The notes beneath the pieces are model-generated. The model was not told the origin of the DNA. It did not search any database and was given only the letters and a program-made list of their open reading frames with translations. Position numbers and translations under genes: made by a program. From positions 23,422,501 through 23,486,500 of the forward strand of contig CM053794.1 of the NCBI GenBank assembly GCA_028671895.1: a stretch of DNA of 64,000 bases. Reading direction: 5' to 3'. Shown here piece by piece: positions 22,401-32,338 of the stretch; the first letter of the stretch is position 1, and each line of letters begins with the position of its first letter. The DNA is from Oenanthe sinensis. Taxonomy: Eukaryota; Streptophyta; Magnoliopsida; Apiales; Apiaceae.

Positions 22401-23593
22401 ATCAGCCTGAGGGATTTGTTGCTTCTGGCAACGAGAGGAAAGTTTGTAAATTAGTCAAGTCTATCTATGGCTTGAAACAAGCTCCTAGAGACTGACACAA
22501 AAAGTTTGATGAAACTATTTTGACTTCAGAATTTTTGGTTAATGAAAGTGATAAGTGTGTCTACTATAAGGTTAAAGGAAATGAAAAAGTAATCTTGTGC
22601 CTGTATGTGGATGACATACTGTTGTTTGGAACCAATATTGAGATTATTAACGAGACAAAAAGGTTCTTGAAAAGGCACTTTGAAATGAAGGATATGGGTG
22701 CTGCTAATGTGATTCTTGGAATCAAGCTGACTCAATCAGCTGATGGAATAACGTTGTCACAATCTCATTATATAGAGAAATCTATACTTGAGAAGTATGG
22801 TTATTCAAATTGTAGAATCGCAAGCACACCATATGATTCAAAAGTTGCGCTTGTCAAGAATAAGTCAGGTGTTCCTGTGTCTCAGTTAAGGTATTCTCAG
22901 ATTATTGGGAGTTTGCAATATCTTGCTAATGGTACTAGACCAGATATTTCATATTCTGTGTCTAAGTTAGCTAGATATACAAGTTGTCCAAACAAAACTC
23001 ATTGGGATGCTCTTGATAGAGTGCTTAGATATCTAAAAGGCACCATCTACCTTGGTTTGCATTACAGGAGGTTTCCTGGAGTGCTAGAGGGATATAGTGA
23101 TGCAAGTTGGATAGCTAAGAAATCTGGTTCCAATGGAGTGACTGGATACGTATTTACCCTTGCGGGTGGAGCTATATCCTGGAAGTCTGCTAGACAGACT
23201 ATTGTAACTCGGTCTACTTTTGAGGCTGAGTTGTGTGCACTAGATGCCACGGAAACCGAGGCTGAATGGTTGTATGGACTTATGTCTATGATTCCTGTAG
23301 TAAGCCAACCGCTTCCGGCTTTTGCTGTTCATTGTGATAGCCGTACAACTATCGACAAGATAAACAGTAAGAAGTATAATGTGAAAACCAAGAGACACGT
23401 CCAAGTTAGACTAAAGTCTATAAGGGGTTTGGTGTCTGACAGGATCATTGCTATTGAGTTTATTGGAACTCAAGATAATCTGGCTGATCCTTTGACTAAG
23501 GGACTTGAGCATGCTGTTGTCCTTAAGTCGAGGTTGGGGATGGGACTGACAACCCATTTTGAGTCATCAACAGCGGGAACTCAATACACCTGA
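19478..23593 (+). pseudogene. Copia gag-pol polyprotein, interrupted by two stops
   Basis: One frame from ATG 19478 encodes gag with a CCHC knuckle (CWSCGQVGHWSKDC, about 20308), protease (WLIDTGANVHI, about 20520), integrase zinc region (HSRLGHLN..CQVCVTAK), and an integrase core with Asp-Asp-Glu residues (VHTDI, FIDDCSR, SNGVAERKN). Reverse transcriptase (ARLVAKGFRQ, DVKTAFLHG, YVDDILLFG) and RNase H (YSDASWI, ending NLADPLTKGL) follow. TGA codons at 22112 and 22493 fall where family members normally have Trp (in NGTxELV and APRDxH), so both look like single G-to-A changes. Otherwise the frame is continuous, so this copy was probably active recently and could still be mobilised in trans. 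Confidence 0.93.
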
Positions 23594-24123
23594 GAGGAGA
23601 TCCCTCGAAGTGTATTCAATGTGGTAATAACAAGTTGTGAGGGTGATTCGGTAGTACCTCTACTACAAATATCTAGATACTCACGTATCTGAGTCTTTTC
23701 CCTGTAAACCTCAAGAGGTACTGTAACTGCTAGTTAGCAAGAGTTTTAAGAACTCTGAATGGGGTCAAGTCGTGAGACGAGATGTTGGCAGTACATCTTT
23801 GGAGATGCCCAGCTAAGCGAATGTTATTGTGTGGTCGCAATTAGAGGATAGGGTTATTCCTCGAAGCATTCGATGAACAGGATCGAGACATGACCATTAA
23901 CGTCTCAAAGCCGTAGATCGGCACCATAGCCATTGACTTGTCGTCGTCTATGGAGTGTGGTTACACACCAACGGATAAAGATTCAAGGTGCAACATTCCA
24001 TCTATATCCGGTAACCATCGAAGTAGAGGACTTAGGAGGGTTCAAACCTTGACCGGTACCAACTCTGAAAAACAAGTCATGAGTAGAATCTGATATGCAT
24101 TTCTGTATGGATTTGTGGGGGAT

Positions 24124-25600
24124 TGTTAGAAAATGGAAAGTTTGAGACATATTTTATATATGTTCTTGATGTAATTTCCGGAAACTAATGATTGGAAGTT
24201 ATTCCTTGATATGAGGACTTAAACTTTCATGTTTGGATCTAAGACATTTTCTTAGTGTAATCCATAGATAAATTGAGTAGAAGTTGCTAGTTTAAAATGG
24301 GTTAAATGTGTTTGTACCACATTGAATATGTAATATGGGTGTGGGTGCTTTATATGCATATATGTGCAAGGGTAGTGTCAACTACTAAGGCATGTAGTGT
24401 GCATGGTGTAAAAGTGTGCCCTCGCGCACACACACACGCGCGCGCCGCCGCCGCCTCGCCTCGCCACGCCTCGCCTCGCCTCGAGTCGAAGGGCGATTTG
24501 GGCGAATGTCTCGGCGTCTCGCGTCCGCGAGGCGACCTCGGCGAGGAATTTTATTACATGATTAATTAATTTAATTATGACTTTAATATTATTTTAATAT
24601 GAATATTCAGTCAGTATGTAACTGTCAGAGAATATATATTCTGTGTCTGATCAGAGTTTGCAAAATTGGAGCTGGGTCAGAGTTTAACAAACTCTGATGG
24701 ACTAGCTCAGAGTTTAACAAACTCTGATGGTCAGAGTTTAACAGTAAACTCTGATGGGCTGTGTTGGTCAGAGTTTAGTAGTAAACTCTGATGGGCTGTG
24801 CTGGTCAGAGTTTAGCAGTAACTCTGATGGACTGTGCTGGTCAGAGTGTAGCAGTAAACTCTGATGGACTGTGCTGGTCAGAGTTTAGCAGTAAACTCTG
24901 ATGGACTGTGCTGGTCAGAGTGTAGCAGTAAACTCTGATGGACTGTGCTGGTCAGAGTTTAGCAGTAAACTCTGATGGACTGGCAGAGTTTATAAACTCT
25001 GATGACTGTTACTGATTCTGATATATATTCTATTAAATATTTTTTAAGTCAGAATAATTATTTTAATTAATGTTTTATCTGCTGTTACGTTTTATTGTAT
25101 TATAAATACATAAAAACGTTGTAGATGGGAGAGAGAGAGGTCTTAACACAAATCTGAGAAAACCCTAGCAGCTGCTATACTCTGTATTACCTACAAATAT
25201 ATTCATACAGTCTGTGCATAGGTTTTCTGGGCGAACTGAGGTGCAGGTCGCTGTTGAGTACTATGTATCTGTGGACGAAGTGCTCTGTGCTGTTTTATCC
25301 TGGAAGTGATATTGCTGCAACCCAACACAGCGTAGTGGGGCAATAATCTCTTCAAGAACAGTCAAGACTTCTAGCAAGGCTTGGCGACTCAGCTGTTAAT
25401 TTTGGTTCTATCAGTGTATGCTTAAAGCTTCTGTTAGAGCTAAGTATTCTAACTTTTCTCTTGTCTTTACAGTTACTAATTCATATATCTTGTTTTTACC
25501 TTCGTGCTTGTTTTGTTAATTGGTTTAATCTGCCTGTTCTTGTTTAATAATTTATATAACTGCCCCATTGTTGTGTGTAGTTTTTAATTACGATCCAACA
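24124..25600 (+). repeat. 3' LTR of the copia element (1477 bp)
   Basis: Starts TGTTAGAAAATGG after the purine tract GTGGGGGAT and ends CGATCCAACA, followed by target duplicate GAGAG. It has one copy of the block that is doubled in the 5' LTR. Confidence 0.93.
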
Positions 25601-25665
25601 GAGAGATGGAGTGAGACAAAAGTGAGTGTGCTTAAAACTGAATAGTTGATACAAGTGCATAATAA

Positions 25666-25720
25666 TTTCTTAGAAAATGCATACAGTAGAATTAACGCGT
25701 GAAGATTTAGTATAAATTAA
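25666..25720 (+). promoter_or_regulatory. Core promoter of gene A1
   Basis: TTTCTTAGAAAA at 25666, then GCATACAGTAGAATTAACGCG, then TATAAATTAA at 25711. The ACGCGT at 25695 fits the CGCG core bound by calmodulin-binding CAMTA factors. Spacing and wording match the B and D promoters. Confidence 0.65.
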
Positions 25721-25824
25721 AGGGATATAGAGGGCGTTTTGATTAACAAAACATATTAGAACAACTGAGCCTGCTATACACACACACACATACAAGAAGT
25801 GAGATTATCATTTTGCAAAAGATA

Positions 25825-26016
25825 ATGTCTGACAAGAAGGGTAATTCAAGTACTCAAGAGAGTGGCAGTAATGGAAAGAAGAAGTACGAGAGCTTGATTC
25901 CTGCTAAAAAGAAGTTTGTGAGTACGAGGGTAATTGAGAAGGTGGCTGGGTACGTGGCAAGCAATGACAAAAATTATAAGATCAAACCGAAAAATGATAA
26001 AGACGATGATGAATGA
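25825..26016 (+). CDS. Gene A1: 63-aa lysine-rich small protein
   Basis: No known family recognised. ATG 25825 lies about 85 bases downstream of the expected start site for a TATA box at 25711. The leader ends GAGATTATCATTTTGCAAAAG, shared with gene B. The protein has a polar Ser/Asn/Gly N-terminus, KKKYESLIPAKKKFVST at residues 18-34, a short amphipathic segment (RVIEKVAGYVAS), a basic YKIKPKN block, and the acidic tail DKDDDE. No signal peptide, Cys pair or membrane segment. Compared with B, C and D the first 40 residues align without gaps, while the segment before KIKP is shorter. A2 encodes the same protein. Conservation of the frame across four paralogues argues that it is real. Polyadenylation is expected near 26165, where AATAAA occurs. 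Confidence 0.75.
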   Translation: MSDKKGNSSTQESGSNGKKKYESLIPAKKKFVSTRVIEKVAGYVASNDKNYKIKPKNDKDDDE

Positions 26017-27540
26017 TAGCCACCTAGTTACTCCCTACTAGCTAGTACATTGGAGTACTAAGTACTAGCTAGTCATGCTTGTTTCAGGCTGTCCATGTGT
26101 GTTGTTGTAATCTATTACAGTACCGTGTATTTTTCAGTCGTGTGACATATGTATCTATAAATAAAAGTTGTGAACTCGATCTATTGCTATGAATAATGTT
26201 TTCTGCTTCCAAGATAGTCGGGCCTCCATGTATACTTTGTGATTACTCACTTTATCTTCTTTTCCACTAAACATATAACTCAACTTCTGTTTCATCATGC
26301 TTTGTCTCTGATCTCAGTTTGTTAGATTAATATTGAGCTATCAGTTTTACTAAAATTCCAATATGTTAAGAGTTAAATTTATTAATAGAATCTTATTATG
26401 TCCTGTTTGGGAACATGAATTTCATTTGAAATTCTGGATTTGAACAAATAACATGTTTGGATAATCAAAAAATTTGTATTTGAATTTCATTTGAATTCCA
26501 ATGCATTTAAATATTAGTAAAAATATGAGAATTTGAAATGACTAACTCAAATCATGTCAATTCAACTGCTCTTTACCTGGTACTCATGCATATACAGTGC
26601 AGAAGTAACACCAAATCGACCAAGGTTCCCTTCCGGTCTAACCACTCGACTCTATCGAACTCTGTTTATAACTTATATTTTAACATGCCCAAAAATGAGA
26701 ATGCTAGAATATAATATATTAAGTCTTTCTATTATCAACTTGTAGGAAAATTTATAACTTAACACTCTTATTTTAAATCTCATTTACTTGGATTTGAAAA
26801 TTAAATGATATATATTTTATTATTCGGTGTCTCAATTTAACGTCCGTGCACTGTGTTTGTGCTGTTCAAGCTCATCGTGCAACTAATAATGTTCAAGCTC
26901 ACTAAGCAAGAACCAATATAAAATATCTGATTTTATAAATTTTAATTCAATATAAAATTAACATGTTTACAAATACAATAATTTCCTACCTTTTATAAAA
27001 TTTACACCCCTAACTTCGAGCAATGTAGTATAAGCACCAATATCATATATCTCATTAATTTGTTAATCTAAAATATATTAAAATTTTATTTTTCTGATAG
27101 AAAAATATTTTTTTCGTAAATGAATTATATCGAAATACAGGTAATCATAATCTGCTGCTGCTTGGGAACTACATATGCAATCTAGCTATTTGCCAAAATG
27201 TGTGTAGAAAATAGCTATTTCACAGACACAGAACCCCACAGACTCACAGTCACCCACACCTCTCCTACAGTCCTACACTCACAACAGCAACCATGCCCAC
27301 ATACGGAGTTCCTTACTAAGCGTAAATTCCCTTGTATCCCACACACCGCGGCATGAATCACTAAATTAAACTCAAATGAAAACAAGATACATTTTAATTT
27401 GTCATGACCACTTGCTTACTCTTGTCATTTCCAGGTAAAACTCTCTAGAAGTAATTAAATAAAATTTGTATGTAATGCTCTCAAAATCTGGGAAAGTTAA
27501 CAGCAAATGAGCTTAGAACTTAGTTATTTCATACAATTGC
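26017..27540. other. Spacer between A1 and B1
   Basis: Contains the A1 3' UTR, part of a MITE-like repeat (TTTGGGAACATGAATTTCATT at about 26405) whose right half is replaced by unrelated sequence (about 26556-26670), and the B upstream region. The latter has CACCCACACCTCTCCTACAG and TTTGTCATGACCACTTG, which match the A and D upstream regions in part. No other gene seen. Confidence 0.5.
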
Positions 27541-27547
27541 ACGATAA

Positions 27548-27600
27548 TTTCTAAGAAAATGCATACATTAGAATTAACACGCAGTATTTAGTATAAAAAG
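27548..27600 (+). promoter_or_regulatory. Core promoter of gene B1
   Basis: TTTCTAAGAAAA at 27548, GCATACATTAGAATTAACACG, then TATAAAAAG at 27592. The same layout as the A promoter; the CGCG core is changed to CACG. Confidence 0.65.
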
Positions 27601-27697
27601 GATGTAAGAAGGCGCTCATTTGATCAATAAAACATATAAAACAATTTGATATATATATATACATACAATAAGTGAGATTATCATTTAGCAAAAGATA

Positions 27698-27904
27698 ATG
27701 TCTGACAGGAAGGGTAATTCAAGTACTCAAGGGAATTGCAATAATGAAAAGAAGAAGCACGAGAGCCTGCTTCCTGCTGAAAAGAAGCTTGTGACTACGA
27801 GGATGGGTGAGAAGATGGCTGAGTGTGTTGCTAATTATGTTTCCTCTGCAATCAACAACAAGAATAATAAGATCAAGCCGAAAAATGATGATGATGATGA
27901 ATAA
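27698..27904 (+). CDS. Gene B1: 68-aa lysine-rich small protein
   Basis: A paralogue of A, C and D; family unknown. ATG 27698 is preceded by the leader AGTGAGATTATCATTTAGC found also in A. Residues 1-17 are polar (MSDRKGNSSTQGNC..). The core KKKHESLLPAEKKLVTTRMG spans residues 18-37. EKMAECVANYVSSAI follows, then NNKNNKIKPKN and an acidic DDDDE end. Cys14 and Cys43 are not shared with the other paralogues. B2 differs only at residue 21 (His here, Tyr there). Tyr also occurs in A and C, so His is the derived state. Cytosolic or nuclear location is inferred only from the lack of a signal peptide. Confidence 0.75.
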   Translation: MSDRKGNSSTQGNCNNEKKKHESLLPAEKKLVTTRMGEKMAECVANYVSSAINNKNNKIKPKNDDDDE

Positions 27905-29430
27905 TGATGGTCTCGAGGCCTCGTTTTAGCCCATTTGTTACTCCCTAACCCCCAATCACACAATTATGTTTTGGTGGGGGAGGGGGGGCTGGGTGCTTTT
28001 AATTATGTATAAGGTTTCATAAAGTATTGTCTTCTTGTGTAGAAGAAGTTCCAAGGTTTAATCGGTTTAAGTGTGACTAGCTAGTACATTACTATGTACT
28101 AATCATGGCTTGCTTGTTTCAGGCAGTCTTATATATGTTGTTGTAATTTGCTATTGTGTAAGTTTTCGTTGTGTGATATATGATATATCTATGATAAAAG
28201 TTTCGAGCTATACTGGTATGAAGTACTTGGCATTGACATCAACTTCTCTTGTTGTCCTTTGAATGTTTTTCTGCCTACAAGATAGTTGGGCCTCCATGTA
28301 CAGTATGTTGACAGATAATATAGTTTGCGATGACTGACTGTTTATCTTTTTCTCCCTTCACCAAATAACTGAACTTCTGTTTCATCATTCTTCGTCTATT
28401 ATCATCCTCAGATCTTCTGCCGATACAGGTTTCATTCTACTCGTGAATCTGGTGTGCTAACACCGGATTATAAGAACTTGATTTTGATATAAATTTGAAT
28501 AGTCTAAACACGCTAAGGTATATATAAAGGTACTATTTGTAATCGATCATTGTTAAATATACTTTTTCCCCCTATACTTTCACTTGAGGGTATCGGATGT
28601 AGATAAATGAATAATCCATAGGCTTTACATTACTTGCCAATATGTGGTCTATATGCCATCTATCTGGGCCCTGGAATTTGATATTAAACCACGCAGGCAA
28701 GGCTCATGCATTTCCCTCCCTAACTAGCTAATCCTGAGGTCAGTTCAGACCTGAGATTATTAATGCAACCTCATGACCAATTTCCTTACAAATTTAATCT
28801 TATTTCCTACACGGCTAAACCCACCCACAAAAGGAGTCAGACACCCCCCTCCCCCTCTCTCTCCGTGTTCACAACCACGGCAAAACCCACCCACGCACGA
28901 AGCTTTCTGCTATCCACACGCGGGTGATATGATTTACGAAATTGAGCTGAAATGAGACAAGCTACAGATTAAATCCTCTGGTTTCTTTTGTTCATACAAT
29001 ACTCGGAAAGCTTGTACGTATGCTTTGAAGCTGTAGGAAAATTAACAACAAGTACACCTGAAATATTAATTTCTTTCCATAAAATTTCTATGCATTTTCT
29101 TAGAAGAAATTTGATGGAAATTTTATTTATAGCTAGAAACCTACAGTTCTGTCCCACAACAATGGACGGTAGGCGGCCTAGATCAGTATCGTAGCTAGAA
29201 AATACTAATTGTGGGACTGAAGTAAGATTAAAACTAATACTCCTTAATCATATATTTATGCCTAGTGACTAGTGAGAGGGGTCATGTGCTAATGACCCCA
29301 CTAGCCCTTGCGTAACTCTTCCGCTCGGCTAAACTAATTAAAGCTAGAATCTGTCTCCTTCAATCGCACAGAGAGATGAAAGCGAGAGACTGATCGAGCA
29401 TCAGAAATGTGAATGTTAGGACTGAACAAG
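27905..29430. other. Spacer between B1 and C1
   Basis: B1 3' UTR with a G-rich stretch (27977-27990), then AT-rich sequence and the upstream region of C1. The latter includes CACCCACGCACGAAGCTTTC and CTATCCACACGCGGGTGATA, which parallel the D upstream block. Short open frames at 28773-29194 are not conserved among paralogues and are not called. Confidence 0.5.
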
Positions 29431-29579
29431 ACCATGACATTAGATCTTAGGAGTGAGTTCATATGAGTATAAAGCTATCCTAAGGGCTTTCATTTCATTC
29501 AGAAAACATATAAAGCTATCGAGATACATAAAGAGGTTGATTATTGAAAGACATATTTTATACATACAAAAAGAAATAC

Positions 29580-29792
29580 ATGGCTGGCAAGGAGGGTAAT
29601 TCAAGTTTTCATGGGAATGATAATAATCGAAAGAAGAAGTATGAGAGTTTGATTCCTGCTCCAAAGAAACATGTGAGTACCATGATAGGCGAGTACCTCC
29701 TCCATTCTGTTTCCTCGGAAATCAACAAGAAAAATAATAAGATCAACCCGAAAAATTATGACAACTATGATAATGGCTCAGCCACTTCTTAG
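29580..29792 (+). CDS. Gene C1: 70-aa lysine-rich small protein
   Basis: Third paralogue. TATA box TATAAAGC at 29468; ATG 29580 in the context ATACATGGCTGGC. The protein starts MAGKEGNSSFHGN, has the core KKKYESLIPAPKKHVSTMIG at residues 18-37, EYLLHSVSSEI, then the NKKNNKINPKN block. It ends with an Asn/Asp/Tyr tail and GSATS, so its tail is less acidic than in A and B. C2 differs only at residue 60 (Tyr here, Asp there). Its promoter shares GACATTAG and the TATA position but not the TTTCTNAGAAAA module of A, B and D. Function unknown. Confidence 0.75.
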   Translation: MAGKEGNSSFHGNDNNRKKKYESLIPAPKKHVSTMIGEYLLHSVSSEINKKNNKINPKNYDNYDNGSATS

Positions 29793-31466
29793 CTGCATTG
29801 TTACTCCCGGCCTATGCAGTGTTACTGCACAATATGTACGTTGGTGGAAGGGCTCAGTGCTATTGGTACTTAAGTTGTCTTGTTTGTATTATGTTAACGA
29901 CGCTTGATGAAGTATTATGGTCATATTGTCTCGGAAAAAGTTCATGGTTTAATCACTTCTATTACGATTAATATATATAGTTAATACATCTATTTCCGGC
30001 TAGCATGTGTTTGGCTGTCTAGTGTCTTTGTATGTTAAAATTTTAGTAGTCCAGTTGATCGTGCATTGTCATCTATATCTATATCTCTTTTTTTCCTTTA
30101 ATAGTAATTGTGTGCACAAGCTGGTCTGGTTTGGCCAGCAGCCTAGTTTGGCCTATATATATCGACAAGGTTTAACTCATTTTTGTTTGCGATGGGTTTC
30201 GATGGCTATATGCATACAGCATGCATATAACACATCTCTCGTTCATCTTCCACACAATTCTGTGCTATGAACATGCTAAAGTTGTGTGGATAATTTTTCT
30301 GTTCAACTATATTATTTACTTTAGAGTGTTTCGATGAACACTTTAGAGTAAAATCTGTAATATATATATTTATGAATAAGACTAAAACATTTTCTAATTA
30401 TCAAGAAAGTTGAAACAAAATATGTATTGAAGACCAAATAGTTAGACAAAGTTAAAAGAAAAACTATAAATATATGCAATAGAAAAGCCTACAAATTATT
30501 CAGGTTCACATAAAATTATAATACAAATTGCTCTAAAGATTGGGAAAAAAAAACTATTCTCGAGATAACATATTCCTTTAAAAATTCTATTATGTTATAA
30601 AATTTATTCAATAAAAATAATTTTATTTTACTAATTTACAGAAATGAACAATGATTAATGAAATTTAGACATAACCGATCAAGTTAATCATACATAACTG
30701 ATTATGAGTTTGTTTAAGTAATTTTTTTAAATTTAATCAAACAAACTCTATATAATATTTGATGCAAGAAAGTGTTATCTTAATTCCATTCTTAATAATT
30801 ATGAATTACAAAATTTGAACACACCCGAATTGGTACGGTTAAACAAACCAGGCTTTATATTCGCCCATTCTTAGTCAGTTAAGGCGGCCACCATATCTTC
30901 AGCTAGACAACTATTTAAACTGAGCTTTCATCCTTAATAGTACTTTCTTAATAATTTCTAACAAAGTAAAATATCATTTCAACCAACTAAAAGTACTTAA
31001 GTTTAAGTTTTATCCTGAAACTTCTTGCTCTAATGTATATTAGTGGATAAATATATGCAGGTGTGTACATAATTAAATAGTAATAATGTGTGAAGAGTGC
31101 TAAGATGTAATATAAGATCTTATTAAGTCTACATACTTTCTTTATCGTGAGCTTTTAGAAGGGTCGGTAACCTGACGTACACAATGCAACTTCACTAGCT
31201 ATTTCCTAATTGTGTGATGAATGTTGCTGGAGAAGCACAAATGCAATACTCATTATTTCCGAGTCCAACACCCACCCACACGTGCAGACTGCAGTCACCT
31301 TCACCCACATCACCCCGATACAACAACAGTCACATTCACACACTAAGCTCTTTGCTATCCTACACGCGGTGATGGGCATAAATAACATAAGTGACCTAAA
31401 ATTAAAATAAACACAGATCACAGATTAATTTACTCAGAGATTAAATTAATTTACTCAGAAAAGAAA
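29793..31466. other. Spacer between C1 and D1
   Basis: C1 3' UTR, AT-rich sequence (30300-31100), then the D upstream region with CACCCACCCACACGTGCAG and CTATCCTACACGCGGTGATG. No gene seen. The junction CTGATTATGAG at about 30700 is the empty site of the Helitron-like insertion in unit 2. Confidence 0.5.
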
Positions 31467-31473
31467 TTAAATT

Positions 31474-31560
31474 AAAGAGTGTGTATTTTAGTCAGAAATG
31501 ACACAATATGTATTTATGTCCATCACCGCGTGTCATTTCTGAGTAAAATACACACTTTTT
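31474..31560. other. Near-perfect hairpin upstream of gene D1
   Basis: Left arm ..AGTGTGTATTTTAGTCAG then AAATGACAC, and right arm GTGTCATTTCTGAGTAAAAT then ACACACTTTTT, pair over about 31 bases with two mismatches and a loop of about 25 bases. In unit 2 (51156-51242) one mismatch is repaired. The loop side, ATTTATGTCCATCACCGCG, also pairs with CGCGGTGATGGGCATAAAT at about 31365. Confidence 0.7.
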
Positions 31561-31902
31561 CTTGTTCATGTAATAAGCGGCACATGAGTAACAATTAAAT
31601 AGGTTGTATATATGCTTCCAAAAGATCTAGGAAAATGATTAGCAAATTCACCTTAATATCAACTTGCTGCCTTGCTAATTACTATGCAATTTCGTTGAAG
31701 AAACCTGGGGAAAATCTCATTGATAGAAATCGTTCATTCTGTCACACAATAGATTTTGCTGCCCTAACATGATATGAACCTAAGGTTTTTACCTTAACCA
31801 CGCACACAAGCTAAAGGAGAGAGAAAGAGAGTGATGGAGTGAGAGAATAGTGAATGTGCTTCACCCTAGCTAATCTGAGTTCACATATAAGGTTCGCCTC
31901 AA

Positions 31903-31957
31903 TTTCTCAGAAAAATACAGACATTAAAAATCACCGCGTCATATTTTAGTATAAAAG
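31903..31957 (+). promoter_or_regulatory. Core promoter of gene D1
   Basis: TTTCTCAGAAAA at 31903, ACATTAAAAATCACCGCG, then TTTTAGTATAAAAG with TATA at 31950. CCGCGT at 31934 fits a CAMTA-type CGCG core. Confidence 0.65.
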
Positions 31958-32053
31958 GTGCTTCAAGGATTTCATATTATTCACAAAACATACAAAAGAA
32001 GTAAGATTATCGAGATACATATAGATAGGCTATAAATATTTGTACACACAAAC

Positions 32054-32263
32054 ATGGCTGGCAAAGAGGCTTCTTCAAACAATGGTGGGAATAAGAATCA
32101 GAAGAAGAAGAAGAACGAGAGCTTGCTACTTCCTCCAAGGACACATGTCAGCACCATGATGGGTAAGTTCCTGGCTCAATCTGTTACCAAAGCAGTCAAA
32201 AATAAAAACAATAAGATCAAGCCGAACAATTATGATGACGATGATGCTGCCTTCTCTTCTTAG
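32054..32263 (+). CDS. Gene D1: 69-aa lysine-rich small protein
   Basis: Fourth paralogue and the most diverged. TATA box at 31950, ATG 32054 in a favourable ACAAACATGGCTGG context. The protein starts MAGKEASSNNGGNKNQ. The core KKKKNESLLLPPRTHVST spans residues 17-34, followed by MMGKFLAQSVTKAV, the KNKNNKIKPNN block, and an acidic YDDDD run ending AAFSS. D2 is identical. The core keeps Lys18-20, Glu22, Ser23, Leu24, Val32 and Thr34 in register with A-C, which is the strongest evidence that these short frames are translated. No recognised domain. Confidence 0.75.
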   Translation: MAGKEASSNNGGNKNQKKKKNESLLLPPRTHVSTMMGKFLAQSVTKAVKNKNNKIKPNNYDDDDAAFSS

Positions 32264-32320
32264 CTTCCTAGCTATCCCATACTCGCTCTGTCTAGCTACT
32301 TAATGTGTGGTGGTAGTGGT

Positions 32321-32338
32321 GGGGGGGGGGGGGGGGGG
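32321..32338. repeat. Poly-G tract in the D1 3' region
   Basis: A run of 18 G followed by CTGGGTGCTTTTAA. B1 has a shorter G-rich stretch ahead of the same GCTGGGTGCTTTTAAT, so the 3' regions are homologous. Confidence 0.9.

Larger units (their letters stand above)
17351..25600 (+). mobile_element. Ty1-copia LTR retrotransposon
   Basis: A complete element with TG..CA LTRs (17351-19434 and 24124-25600) and a 5-bp target duplication GAGAG (17346-17350 and 25601-25605). The empty site TATGAGAGAGATGGAGTG is present at about 38550 and 62730. Domain order gag, protease, integrase, reverse transcriptase, RNase H defines Ty1-copia. LTRs are nearly identical where they align, so insertion is recent and later than the segmental duplication. 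It separates gene A1 from its distal upstream region. A purine-rich GTGGGGGAT (24115-24123) is the plus-strand primer site. Confidence 0.95.

Noticed and set aside
25813..25824. Upstream TTG start for gene A adding four residues (also for C, adding twelve)
   Set aside because: TTG is not a normal plant start. The ATG at 25825 aligns exactly with the ATG starts of B, C and D.
28988..29194. Overlapping frames on both strands (28969-29194, and 48024-48249 in unit 2)
   Set aside because: Conserved between units only because the units are near-identical. No similarity among A-D paralogue regions and no supporting codon or promoter signal.
31206..31421. 71-codon minus and 66-codon plus frames upstream of D (also 50888-51103)
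   Set aside because: They overlap the D upstream regulatory block with CACCCAC repeats; conserved as DNA rather than as protein.
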